Positions 26,000 to 33,827 of a DNA stretch of 64,000 nt are shown in pieces. Location of the stretch: NCBI GenBank assembly GCA_900320545.1, contig ONSU01000007.1, forward strand, positions 54,543 to 118,542, in the 5' to 3' direction. Within the stretch, counting starts at the first letter, position 1, and each line of letters begins with the position of its first letter. Under the pieces are notes generated by a model. It ran no database searches. It was not told the DNA's origin and worked only from the letters and a program-made list of their open reading frames with translations. The translations under genes and the position numbers were made by a program. This DNA is from an uncultured Bacteroidales bacterium. GTDB taxonomy: Bacteria > Bacteroidota > Bacteroidia > Bacteroidales > UBA932.

Positions 26000-26652
26000 C
26001 CGGCACCGTCGAACTCGTCGTCCTCGGCTATACGCGGTTCGGTGAGAACCGCCTCGTCGTGCATACCCTGAGCCGGGAGTACGGCCGCCGCTCGTTTCTG
26101 ACCCGGGTGGGGAAGGGCGGAGGGATGTCGCTCTACCTGCCGCTGAATATCCTTGAAGCCACCGTGACGGAGAATCCGAAATCCTCTCTCTGGAACATCG
26201 GAAAGGTCTCGGCCCGCTTCCCCCTGTTCGGCATCCGGGACAATCTGTACAAGAACACCATCACCCTTTTTATGAGCGAAGTGCTGCTCCGGACGGTGAA
26301 GGAGGGGGTTCAGGAGGAAGGTCTTTATGACTGGTGCGTCCGGAGCGTGCTCACGCTGGATTCGCTGATGTCGAATTTCGCCAACTTCCCGGTCCGTTTC
26401 CTGCTGGAACTGTGCGAGGCGCTCGGCTTCCGTCCGGCACTGGAGGATGTCGCCCCCTTCGCCGGGGAGCGGCTCGGGACAATGCAGGCCTTCCTGGAAT
26501 CCGACTTCGCGGCGTCGATGCTCCTTCCCCTCAGCGGCGAGAATCGTAACATCCTCTCGGACAGTCTTCTCCGCTATCTGGAATTCCATACGGAGTCGGT
26601 CATCAACGTCCGCTCGCTGAAGGTGCTGCGGGAGTTGTTCGAAGGGCTGTAA
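25996..26652 (+). CDS. recO: DNA repair protein RecO
   Basis: Recombination mediator that loads RecA on SSB-coated DNA with RecR. The N-terminal OB fold reads VELVVLGYTRFGENRLVVHTLSREYG, followed by a helical domain with LLRTVKEGVQEEGLYDW and FPVRFLLELCEALGFRP. No zinc-finger cysteines are apparent, as often in Bacteroidota. The start is a GTG at 25996 overlapping the rnr stop, which gives 218 residues, close to the family length. A long perfect hairpin follows. Confidence 0.85.
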   Translation: MTGTVELVVLGYTRFGENRLVVHTLSREYGRRSFLTRVGKGGGMSLYLPLNILEATVTENPKSSLWNIGKVSARFPLFGIRDNLYKNTITLFMSEVLLRTVKEGVQEEGLYDWCVRSVLTLDSLMSNFANFPVRFLLELCEALGFRPALEDVAPFAGERLGTMQAFLESDFAASMLLPLSGENRNILSDSLLRYLEFHTESVINVRSLKVLRELFEGL

Positions 26653-26751
26653 AGTGCAAGTTGTTGAATTCGAGCATTTTACGAGAAAGGCCTTACTCGT
26701 TTTCGAGTAAGGCCTTTCTCGTAAGGTGCTGTAGATCAGTATGTTGCACTT
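26652..26751. terminator. Bidirectional hairpin between convergent recO and DUF2207 genes
   Basis: A perfect 19-bp inverted repeat, with ACGAGAAAGGCCTTACTCG at 26681-26699 and its complement at 26704-26722, around loop TTTT. Outer arms AAGTGCAA (26652-26659) and TTGCACTT (26744-26751) enclose it. There is no T tract of note, so termination would rely on the stem. The core is shared with a hairpin at 50787-50820. Confidence 0.7.
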
Positions 26752-26761
26752 AACACGCCCA

Positions 26762-28468
26762 CTACCTTGTGCCTCCGCCGTGCGAACCGCCTCCGCCGAA
26801 GGACCCGCCTCCGCCGAAGGATCCGTGTCCTCCTCCGCCGCTGGAGCGGGCGCGTTCGGCCGCAACGGCGTCCGCCTTGGACTTGGCCGCCGCGAACATC
26901 GAACTCGGGAACGAAGAGGATGCGTAAAGCAGGGTGTAGAAGGAGATACCGTCGTCCATCCCGAGATCGTTCGTGTACTCCCGGAATTCCTTCGGGTACA
27001 GCTTCTCGAAATTCTTCGCCACCTTGTCTGCAATCCCGAACAGCTGGGCGTAGATGAGGTAGTACTTCCAGAGGTGGACCTGCTCGGCGTCGCGCTCTTC
27101 CATCATCGTGAAGTCCTGCAGGTAGTTCTTGAGTTGCACCACGTGCTGACGTTCGGCCATAGAAGCGCCCATCCAGCCCGTCTGCCCCTGGATTAGCGCC
27201 TGCTTCGGAAAGTCGACGACTTTCTCGTAATTGGCACGGGACCAGGCGGTGAATTCGCCGGGCTCGAGCACGCAGTTGTCTCCGGCCGCCATCGCAGCCA
27301 TATTGTAGAGCGAGATTTCCGCCGGATCGGTAAAGACCGGGCCGGTTTCGGACTTGAAGACAAGGTTGACGCCTTTTTTCTTCAGGGGATCCTTCTGCAC
27401 GCCCAGGAGACCGTCCTGGATCCATTTCAGAAAGTAGGCTCCCATCAGCCCCTTGTCGTAATCTTCCTTCAGCCGGTCGCCTTTCCTGAGCAGACTGTAC
27501 GCCCCGGAGAGGCTTCCGCCGAGGGGTGCGTCCCGCCACCATCCTTCGATCTTGGCCGTACCGAAGATGGCGGGCTTGTAGCGATTGCCGGTAATCTGGA
27601 TGTATTTTTTGCGGATCCAGCTGTAGATGAGGATGCATATGACGATGAGGGTCGCGAGTACGATGCCGCCGAGGCCGTCTATATCGTTGAACATCCAGGC
27701 GAAGAATCCGCCGATGCCGTCAAGATTCTTGTAGTCGCTTCCCTTGAATGCCTTTTTCTTGAATTTCTCCCAGGACATGTCATTCTCGACGACGGGGGTG
27801 AACATCCCCTTGTCGAAACGCATCATCAGGGCGACGCGGCTCTTGCCGTTGAACGCTTCGGTGGATTCGATGACGGCGGAATTCCCGTCAAAATCCACAT
27901 TGCTATAGAAACCGAATGACCAGACGCCGACATTTTCCCCTCCGACCCATGGGACGGTCTCGAAATCGGGCAGAATGGTGACCTTGACGTGCTCCGGCGG
28001 CTCCGGGAGATCATCGCCGAGGAACTGGAATCCCCAGCCGTCGCAGGAATCGAATTTCTGTACCAGCCCTTCCAGCGTGTAGGAAACGGTCCAGCGGTGC
28101 TCTCCGTCCGAACCGACGCCCCAGCAGAGTTCCATCGATCCGTCGGCCTTGTCGACGATCCCGCAGCGGAATGCTTTCGCCTCCCGGCTGCGGTCAATGT
28201 CCCAATCCCGGCCGTCACTTTCGAAGTCTCTGCCGTCCTCGCTGACGGCGAGGTCCTTCAGCGTCATTCCGAAACCGCGCGTGGAGCCGATCGGGACATA
28301 CCATTCCGAACCCTTATAGACGTTCGTGTGCCAAGCCTGGGTCACGAGCGCATCTCCGTTCTGCCGGAGCAGGATGGTCATATCGATGTCGTAAATGGTC
28401 TGGGCGTGCGCCAGGGAACACGCCAAAAACGCGAGGATAAGCCCCGCGATTGGTTTACGGTGTGTCAT
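26762..28468 (-). CDS. DUF2207 domain membrane protein
   Basis: A 568-residue protein with a signal peptide (AHAQ), an extracytoplasmic DUF2207 beta domain (YDIDMTILLRQNGDALVTQAW...EWYVPIG), a transmembrane helix (GGIVLATLIVICILIYSWI, about residue 270), a large cytoplasmic part (WWRDAPLGGSLSGAYSLL...), and a Gly/Ser/His-rich C-terminal tail (GGGGHGSFGGGGSFGGGG) typical of the family. Its function is unknown. It is paired with lemA just upstream (6 bp), a common arrangement; roles in envelope homeostasis have been suggested only by association. Confidence 0.9.
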   Translation of the reverse strand: MTHRKPIAGLILAFLACSLAHAQTIYDIDMTILLRQNGDALVTQAWHTNVYKGSEWYVPIGSTRGFGMTLKDLAVSEDGRDFESDGRDWDIDRSREAKAFRCGIVDKADGSMELCWGVGSDGEHRWTVSYTLEGLVQKFDSCDGWGFQFLGDDLPEPPEHVKVTILPDFETVPWVGGENVGVWSFGFYSNVDFDGNSAVIESTEAFNGKSRVALMMRFDKGMFTPVVENDMSWEKFKKKAFKGSDYKNLDGIGGFFAWMFNDIDGLGGIVLATLIVICILIYSWIRKKYIQITGNRYKPAIFGTAKIEGWWRDAPLGGSLSGAYSLLRKGDRLKEDYDKGLMGAYFLKWIQDGLLGVQKDPLKKKGVNLVFKSETGPVFTDPAEISLYNMAAMAAGDNCVLEPGEFTAWSRANYEKVVDFPKQALIQGQTGWMGASMAERQHVVQLKNYLQDFTMMEERDAEQVHLWKYYLIYAQLFGIADKVAKNFEKLYPKEFREYTNDLGMDDGISFYTLLYASSSFPSSMFAAAKSKADAVAAERARSSGGGGHGSFGGGGSFGGGGSHGGGTR

Positions 28469-28474
28469 AGAATG

Positions 28475-29032
28475 TTAAAAATCAGGATATTCAGCCTTGG
28501 AAACGTCGTCGGCGAGGTACTCTTTCGGAGCGAAGCCGAGCATCGATGCGACGAGGCTTCCGGGGAACATCCGGACCTGATTGTTGAACCGGGTGACGGT
28601 GTCGTTGAAGGTCATCCTCGACAGACGGACATTCTCTTCGTAGGCCTTGATGTCCTTCATCGTGTTGAGGTAGCCCTCGTTGGCCTTGAGCTGAGGATAC
28701 TGCTCGGCGACGGCCGTGACCTGGGCGGTGAGGCCGGAGAGCGCACGCTCGTTGGCGTTGATGTCGGCGACGGTCGGATTGGGACTGGAGGTAATCTTGC
28801 GCTCCGCGATGACTTTCTGGAGTGTTTCCCCTTCGTAGCCGGCGTATTCGCGGGTCAGTTTTACCAGCGCCTTGATGGCGTCGTAACGCGACATCTGCTG
28901 GACATTGATCTGCTTGAGGGCATTCTTGGAAATCTCGTCCGCCTTGACGAGTTTGTTCTGCACGGAAATGACCCACATCACGAGGAACACGACCAGCACG
29001 ATAACGGCGATAATGACAATTGTAGTTACCAT
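28475..29032 (-). CDS. lemA: LemA family protein
   Basis: A 185-residue protein with one N-terminal transmembrane helix (TIVIIAVIVLVVFLVMWVI) and the LemA helical domain: NKLVKADEISKNALKQINVQ, LVKLTREYAGYEGETLQKVI, VTAVAEQYPQLKANEGYL, RFNNQVRMFPGSLVASMLGF. The exact function is unknown; the N-out topology is inferred. It is first in a two-gene operon with the DUF2207 gene. Confidence 0.93.
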   Translation of the reverse strand: MVTTIVIIAVIVLVVFLVMWVISVQNKLVKADEISKNALKQINVQQMSRYDAIKALVKLTREYAGYEGETLQKVIAERKITSSPNPTVADINANERALSGLTAQVTAVAEQYPQLKANEGYLNTMKDIKAYEENVRLSRMTFNDTVTRFNNQVRMFPGSLVASMLGFAPKEYLADDVSKAEYPDF

Positions 29033-29058
29033 CGGTAAAATGTTTTGGTTTGTATTTA

Positions 29059-29090
29059 CAAAATTATAAAAACTCTCCAGAAATTACAAA
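29059..29090 (-). promoter_or_regulatory. lemA operon promoter
   Basis: Minus-strand TTTG (29087-29090), 20-bp spacer, TAATTTTG (29059-29066), 26 bp before the lemA ATG. The -33 box is formed from the T tract of the terminator of the gene upstream. Confidence 0.65.
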
Positions 29091-29124
29091 AAAATCGGGC
29101 CGTCCTGTAATCAGGGCAGCCCGA
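29088..29124 (-). terminator. Terminator of the histone H1-like gene
   Basis: Minus-strand stem TCGGGCTGCCCTG / CAGGACGGCCCGA (29095-29124), with one mismatch and one G-U pair, loop ATTA, followed by seven Ts. Confidence 0.9.
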
Positions 29125-29144
29125 AAGGTTATCCGATCAAAAAC

Positions 29145-29300
29145 CTATTTGACGCTGGCTTTGCGGTATTCCTTTCCGAGTTTCTCGAGGGCGAGGGTGG
29201 CCTTGCGGACACGAGCCTTGGCGGCTTTGTTTTCGACCTTGTCGATGTCGGCGCAGATAGCAGCGATCTGATCTTTGATCTGAGCAATGAGCTTCTCCAT
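29145..29300 (-). CDS. Small histone H1-like protein
   Basis: A 51-residue ORF on the minus strand, starting MEKLIAQIKDQIAAIC and continuing through VENKAAKARVRKATLAL and EKLGKEYRKASVK. The AARARKASLxLEKxxKEFRKxS pattern is that of the short histone H1/Hc1-like proteins of Bacteroidota, which are proposed to bind DNA or RNA. It has a clear promoter upstream (29362-29392) and an intrinsic terminator downstream, so it is a real, independently transcribed gene. Family assignment rests on the Lys/Arg/Ala pattern and size. It is shorter than the usual 55-65 residues. Confidence 0.78.
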   Translation of the reverse strand: MEKLIAQIKDQIAAICADIDKVENKAAKARVRKATLALEKLGKEYRKASVK

Positions 29301-29361
29301 AATAGTGGTTTTTAAAAAGTTATTAAAATAATAAAGTTGTTGGTGTTCATACCAGTAATTG

Positions 29362-29392
29362 CGAATTTACTCATTTTCTTGATAACAACAAA
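29362..29392 (-). promoter_or_regulatory. Promoter of the histone H1-like gene
   Basis: Minus-strand TTTG (29389-29392), 19-bp spacer, TAAATTCG (29362-29369; one mismatch to TAnnTTTG). It gives a leader of about 55 nt. Confidence 0.65.
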
Positions 29393-29464
29393 TTTTTTTG
29401 ATGAAAATTCGCATAAAGTGCCGTTTTTTCGGCCTATTAGGAGTAAGAAAGTCTCACTGCAAAG

Positions 29465-29492
29465 AAAAAACAGCCGCCTTTTGGGGCAGCTG
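29465..29492 (-). terminator. Terminator of tRNA-Ser
   Basis: Minus-strand stem CAGCTGCC / GGCGGCTG (29471-29492, one G-U), loop CCAAAA, followed by six Ts, starting 5 nt past the tRNA 3' end. Confidence 0.88.
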
Positions 29493-29497
29493 CTTTG

Positions 29498-29585
29498 CGG
29501 AGAGACCGAGATTCGAACTCGGGATACGCTTTTGGCGTATACACGCTTTCCAGGCGTGCCTCTTAAGCCACTCGAGCATCTCTCC
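29498..29585 (-). tRNA. tRNA-Ser (anticodon GGA)
   Basis: An 88-nt class II tRNA on the minus strand. Acceptor arms GGAGAGA (5') and TCTCTCC (3') pair fully, with discriminator G. The anticodon stem-loop CGCCTGGAAAGCG carries GGA, which reads UCC/UCU codons. A long variable arm and the T-loop GTTCGAATC are clear. CCA is not encoded. It has its own promoter and terminator. Confidence 0.96.
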
Positions 29586-29611
29586 TGTGCCGCTTGGCTT
29601 GAAGCGGGCTA

Positions 29612-29642
29612 CAAAGGTAGAAAAATTTTGTAAAACTGCAAA
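29612..29642 (-). promoter_or_regulatory. tRNA-Ser promoter
   Basis: Minus-strand TTTG (29639-29642), exactly 19-bp spacer, TACCTTTG (29612-29619). It is a full consensus match, about 26 bp before the mature 5' end. Confidence 0.82.
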
Positions 29643-29648
29643 ATTTTT

Positions 29649-30560
29649 TTAGAATCGATAGCCGGCTCCGATCATCACCGTGCCGGTAATGTCGCCGATG
29701 AGGGCCGCGACGTCGAGGTGGAAGCCCTTGAAGTGGAAGCCGGCGCCCAGCGAAGCGTAGGAGGGGAGGACCGTCTTGCCGCCGTAGGAGTAACCGGCGC
29801 GGACATAGACCATCTCGTTGTAGTTGTACTGCGCGCCGACACCGCAGCGGAAACCGCCCTTGAAGAAGTAATCTCCCTGGAAGGAAGCGCCGATGCCGTG
29901 CTTGCTGAAAGCGTGGTCATAGCCCACCGCAACCGTGCCGGCTGCCGGGATGGCGTATTTCGTTCCGTCCGCGGCCTTGACTTTGCCGCCGATGTTGGTC
30001 ACGCCGGCCGCATAGCGGAAGCCCTTGACGCCGCCTGACAGCAGGATGTCCGCTCCGACGGTGCCGAAGTGGTGCTGGGGCGTGGTCTTGCTGTAGAGAT
30101 AGCGGACTGAGGCGCCGATTCCGACCGCCGGGATGATGCCGTAGGCGACACTTGCCCCGACCGCCATATCCATCGGCTGGAAACTGTTCTTCCCCGCGAT
30201 GCCGGGATTGTACTTCTCGCCGAGGCCCATTCCGAAGTTGACGCCTGCGCCGAAATGTTTTCCGGCCTTGAAGAAGATGTCCGCCCCGAGGTCGAACTCT
30301 TTTGATGTCTTTGAGCTCCAGGGCGTCGCGATGACGCTCGCGTCCATCTTCATTTCCTCCTGCACGCGTGCCGCGGCGCTGTGGAACGCCGACGTGCCGC
30401 CGAGGGCGAAGGTGACGGGATCCGTGGGACGCGCGGCGAACTCCATCGCGACCGGATTGGTCAGGACGACGTCCGCACCGCTTTCTGCAGGGACTTCCTG
30501 GGCGTATGCCGCGACCGGAATAATCATTCCGGCCGAGAGAATTGCAAGGATCTTTCTCAT
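29649..30560 (-). CDS. PorV/PorQ-like outer-membrane barrel protein
   Basis: A 303-residue protein with a signal peptide (AYAQE) and a repetitive Gly/aromatic beta-strand pattern ending MIGAGYRF. The start of the mature part (VTFALGGTSAFHSAAARVQ) and the strands VGASVAYGIIPAVGIGASVRYLYSK and YAAGVTNIGGK resemble PorV/PorQ-family proteins, FadL-like barrels that in P. gingivalis carry T9SS cargo to the surface. Its start overlaps the stop of the S8 protease gene, itself a T9SS substrate by its tail, so a role with that protease is attractive. The family match is by pattern only. Confidence 0.7.
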   Translation of the reverse strand: MRKILAILSAGMIIPVAAYAQEVPAESGADVVLTNPVAMEFAARPTDPVTFALGGTSAFHSAAARVQEEMKMDASVIATPWSSKTSKEFDLGADIFFKAGKHFGAGVNFGMGLGEKYNPGIAGKNSFQPMDMAVGASVAYGIIPAVGIGASVRYLYSKTTPQHHFGTVGADILLSGGVKGFRYAAGVTNIGGKVKAADGTKYAIPAAGTVAVGYDHAFSKHGIGASFQGDYFFKGGFRCGVGAQYNYNEMVYVRAGYSYGGKTVLPSYASLGAGFHFKGFHLDVAALIGDITGTVMIGAGYRF

Positions 30561-33142
30561 AACTTCACAACCGTTCGTTTGATGGTTTTGCCATCGGATT
30601 CAACTTTCACTCCGTACCGGCCCGGCGCGCAGCCCCGCATATCGATATCCAGCGGATCGAACGCGGAAGCCTCGGCCGTCTTGACCAGCAGGACTTTTCC
30701 GCCCGGATTGGTCAGCGTAACGGTGATGGTTTTCAGAATGCCGTCGCTGATATGGAGCACATCCTGGACAAGCGTAGGATAGACATCCGGCTCGGCATCG
30801 GGCTCGCGGACCAGCACCTTGAAGGGAAGTTCCACGGAAAGTCCCCGGGAGTCGACGCCCTTGATGGTGACTTCCGCCATGCCGAAGTCCATCGTCGTCA
30901 GATTCATCACGTTGTTCACCTGATTGAGGTGGATGATGCCGATGGGGGTGATGTTCACGTTGTAGGTGAGCTGCTCGCCGTCCGGATCGTGCAGATAGTC
31001 ATCCATATTGATCGAGAGCCGCTGTCCGATCACCTCATAGACCATATCGTCAATGTCTTTGATGACGACGGGCGCCTGGTTCGGCAGGATGGTATAGGGA
31101 ATCTCCCGGGTCGTTGCGGCGCCGAATTCATCGGTAGCGATGATTTTAGCCGTGTAGGAGCCCGGATCGGCCGCGTTGCCGACGATACTGAGCCGGTAGG
31201 CGTTGCCCGGAATCTGATCCAGCGTGGCTGCCGGACTTCCCGGTTCGAACCGGGTGGAGAAAGCGTGCCCGTCCGGATCCGAGATGGAATAGTCGACATT
31301 CAGGGTAATGTGCGACCGGACCTCGAAACCGCCGGTGTAGGAAGTCTCGATGACAGGGTCGTGGTTTACGCCGGTCGTCACCTCATTGACGGGGGACAGA
31401 CCGGAGTAGTTGCCGCTGTAGTCGTATCCGAGGATGGCGGTGTAGTACTTCGTCGAGAATTCCAGGCCGCTTACCGTCCCGCTGATCTCTTTGCCGACGG
31501 CCGCGGAACCGACTTCCACGACGGCCGTCCTGACGTCGGCAGGAATGTTTTTCGGGTCCAGCGAAGTCAGCGCGGACCTGTCTTTGGCGGCGGCCAGAAG
31601 ATACCCGTAGGCCTTCTTGTCATCCTGGTCTCTGGTGACCTTCCAGGTGAAATCCACGAAATTGGAACGGACGGAAGTCGTGTAGGATGTGACCGGGTCC
31701 GGCGGCGTGGTGCTGCCGTAGGTGAATGCGCCGTATGCGTCCAGGAACGGGCCGATCTGGGCATTTGACGAGATGGCGTTCCGGTTGGCGCCGCCGAGGA
31801 GCCTGGCCTTGAGCTGCTCGTTCGTAAAGCCGGGTCCGCCGAAATAGGAAACCAGCAGGGCGGCCACGCCGCTCACGTGCGGGCAGGCCATCGACGTTCC
31901 CTGCATCCAGCCGTATTTGTTGTCGGGGATGGTGCTGTAAATGGCCCCCGAGGCATAGTTGACATCTCCGCCGGGGGCGCAGATATCCACCCAGGGGCCA
32001 TAGTTGGAGTAATAGGCCCTGTAGAATGCGGGCCCCGTGGCACCCACGGCGATGACCGCGTCGTATTCGGCGGGCCAGCCGTCGGCCCAGCCTTCGTTGC
32101 CGGCCGCAAAGATGACGACACCGCCTTTCATCGGTCCGGTCTGGTTGCCGTTCTTGTCGGTGCCGGCATATTGGATGAAGTAGTCGATGGCGCCTTTGAT
32201 GGAACCGACACCGCCGTTTGCGGCCTCTTCGGCCGTATTATACACATGTCCCCAGCTGTTCTGGGAAATCACGGCTCCGTGGTCGGCACCCCACACCATC
32301 GCACTGTAGAAGTCGCCGCTGATGTCCTTCGAGGGATCCTCGGGATTGACGGCGAACACCTGGCAGGACATCAGCTTGACGCCGCCGTTCCCGTCGGAGC
32401 CGCCGGCGATGCCGCATCCGCCCTTGCCATTGTTGTTGATGGCTCCGATGGTGCCGCCGACGTGCGTTCCGTGGCTGTGCGGCGTGATCACATAGCTGTT
32501 GGTAATGAAGTTCTTACTGCCATTGGCTCCCCCGGGGAGGGTGACGGCGGCGAGATCATAGTGCGCGAGGTCGATACCGCCGTCTACAACGGAGACGATG
32601 ACATTGTTCTTGCCTGCCGTGAAGTTCTCCCAGACGGGCACGACATTGATGTCGCAGCCGGCTTTGTGGCTGGATCCGAGCGATCCGTTGTTGTAATAAT
32701 GCCATTGATTGGAGAATTCCGGGTCATTGAAGAGGGCCGTGGACTTGATCTTGCGGACCGGTTCCGTGTAGATGACGCCCGGAATGCCGGCAACGCCGGC
32801 TTCCGCCTTCGTGAAGGATTCCTTCGAGGGGTCATAGGTCAGTCTGTACCAGCGGTGCAGACCGGCTTTCCTGTGACGGAACTCCCATTCCCCGCCGTCC
32901 TCATAGAGCCGGCGGGCGGAGATGACGCCGAGCATTTCTCCTGCTTCTTCCGGAGACAGTTTTTCGATAGCGGCGGTCATTTCCTCCGTCAGCTCCACAA
33001 TCATTTCACCCGGGATGATGGCGGGAGAATCTTCCGTTTCCGCGGGGACGGGCTCGATCCCGGGAGCCGCTTCTTCCCGCTGGCAGGCGGCCAGGGAAAG
33101 CATTACGGCCGGGACGACCGCATATAACCATAATTTACGCAT
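30557..33142 (-). CDS. S8 (subtilisin-like) serine protease with lipobox and T9SS C-terminal domain
   Basis: An 861-residue secreted protease. The catalytic triad is Asp187 (VVDGGIDLAHYD), His224 (HGTHVGG) and Ser417 (GTSMACPHVSGVAALL). A propeptide-like region occupies about residues 35-140. After the catalytic domain come fibronectin/cadherin-like beta domains (TTGVNHDPVIETSYTGGFE; LPNQAPVVIKDIDDMVYEV) and a C-terminal type A T9SS sorting domain beginning VYPTLVQDVLHISDG and ending GRYGVKVESDGKTIKRTVVKL. The N-terminus carries a lipobox (LAAC, Cys20), an unusual combination with a T9SS tail. It follows the small exported gene by 9 bp and overlaps the PorV-like gene by 4 bp. Confidence 0.92.
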   Translation of the reverse strand: MRKLWLYAVVPAVMLSLAACQREEAAPGIEPVPAETEDSPAIIPGEMIVELTEEMTAAIEKLSPEEAGEMLGVISARRLYEDGGEWEFRHRKAGLHRWYRLTYDPSKESFTKAEAGVAGIPGVIYTEPVRKIKSTALFNDPEFSNQWHYYNNGSLGSSHKAGCDINVVPVWENFTAGKNNVIVSVVDGGIDLAHYDLAAVTLPGGANGSKNFITNSYVITPHSHGTHVGGTIGAINNNGKGGCGIAGGSDGNGGVKLMSCQVFAVNPEDPSKDISGDFYSAMVWGADHGAVISQNSWGHVYNTAEEAANGGVGSIKGAIDYFIQYAGTDKNGNQTGPMKGGVVIFAAGNEGWADGWPAEYDAVIAVGATGPAFYRAYYSNYGPWVDICAPGGDVNYASGAIYSTIPDNKYGWMQGTSMACPHVSGVAALLVSYFGGPGFTNEQLKARLLGGANRNAISSNAQIGPFLDAYGAFTYGSTTPPDPVTSYTTSVRSNFVDFTWKVTRDQDDKKAYGYLLAAAKDRSALTSLDPKNIPADVRTAVVEVGSAAVGKEISGTVSGLEFSTKYYTAILGYDYSGNYSGLSPVNEVTTGVNHDPVIETSYTGGFEVRSHITLNVDYSISDPDGHAFSTRFEPGSPAATLDQIPGNAYRLSIVGNAADPGSYTAKIIATDEFGAATTREIPYTILPNQAPVVIKDIDDMVYEVIGQRLSINMDDYLHDPDGEQLTYNVNITPIGIIHLNQVNNVMNLTTMDFGMAEVTIKGVDSRGLSVELPFKVLVREPDAEPDVYPTLVQDVLHISDGILKTITVTLTNPGGKVLLVKTAEASAFDPLDIDMRGCAPGRYGVKVESDGKTIKRTVVKL

Positions 33143-33151
33143 AGTCTTGGG

Positions 33152-33823
33152 CTATTTTTTGAACAGGGGGAGGAGCTGCAGGAGCGACTCCGGGCTGTTC
33201 CATTTCACTTTTACGGTCTTGAGGAAGGTCTTCACGGCATCCGCCCCCACTTCCTCCGAAATGTCCTTCCGGGTTGCGAAAATGCACTTCCCTCCGGCAA
33301 AGATGTATTTCTTTCGGACCAGCGGCAGGATCTGGCCGTTGTTCTTCGAGGCCTTCAGCTCCATATGGTTGAGCGAGGTGGACGAATTGGTGGCGCCGAT
33401 GCCTTCGAGCGAAGTGAGGGCCATCGTGCCGAGGGTGGTGGAGGAGGATCCGTAAGCCCCTCCGGTCGAATTGAGGGTGGCGTAGTCGACGTCGATCCCC
33501 TCGACGATGCAGCCGTCCTCTCCCTTGGCCAGCACCTTGCGGATGCGGCCGCCGGCATTGACCCAGAGGTCGTCTCCGATCTTGACCGATACGAGGTCAT
33601 AGGTTTCGCGGATCATTTCCCCGTCGATGAAATGCAGGGTTTCCCGTACGAGGTTCACGTTGACGAGCATCGTCTTGACACTGCCGTCCGTGAGGGTCAC
33701 GTATCCCGCGGAAAAATCCTGATAGACATACGGCCAGGTGGTCGTGGGCAGATATTCGTCTTCGTCGGCAAAGGCGAAGACGCCGCACAGCATCATCGCC
33801 GTGAGAAGGAGCAATTTTTTCAT
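33152..33823 (-). CDS. Exported protein of unknown function
   Basis: A 223-residue protein with a signal peptide (MKKLLLLTAMMLCGVFAFAD). The motif YVYQDFSAGYVTLTDGSVKTMLVNVNLVRETLHFID resembles a conserved Bacteroidota pattern ('fk.G.v.fkdG....LNYn....m.Fi') seen in uncharacterised exported proteins. A Ser/Thr/Gly-rich middle is followed by a basic C-terminal segment with KKYIFAGGKCIFATRKDI. It is in an operon with the FISUMP lipoprotein (4 bp before) and the S8 protease (9 bp after). I do not recognise an activity. Confidence 0.7.
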   Translation of the reverse strand: MKKLLLLTAMMLCGVFAFADEDEYLPTTTWPYVYQDFSAGYVTLTDGSVKTMLVNVNLVRETLHFIDGEMIRETYDLVSVKIGDDLWVNAGGRIRKVLAKGEDGCIVEGIDVDYATLNSTGGAYGSSSTTLGTMALTSLEGIGATNSSTSLNHMELKASKNNGQILPLVRKKYIFAGGKCIFATRKDISEEVGADAVKTFLKTVKVKWNSPESLLQLLPLFKK

Positions 33824-33827
33824 AGTT

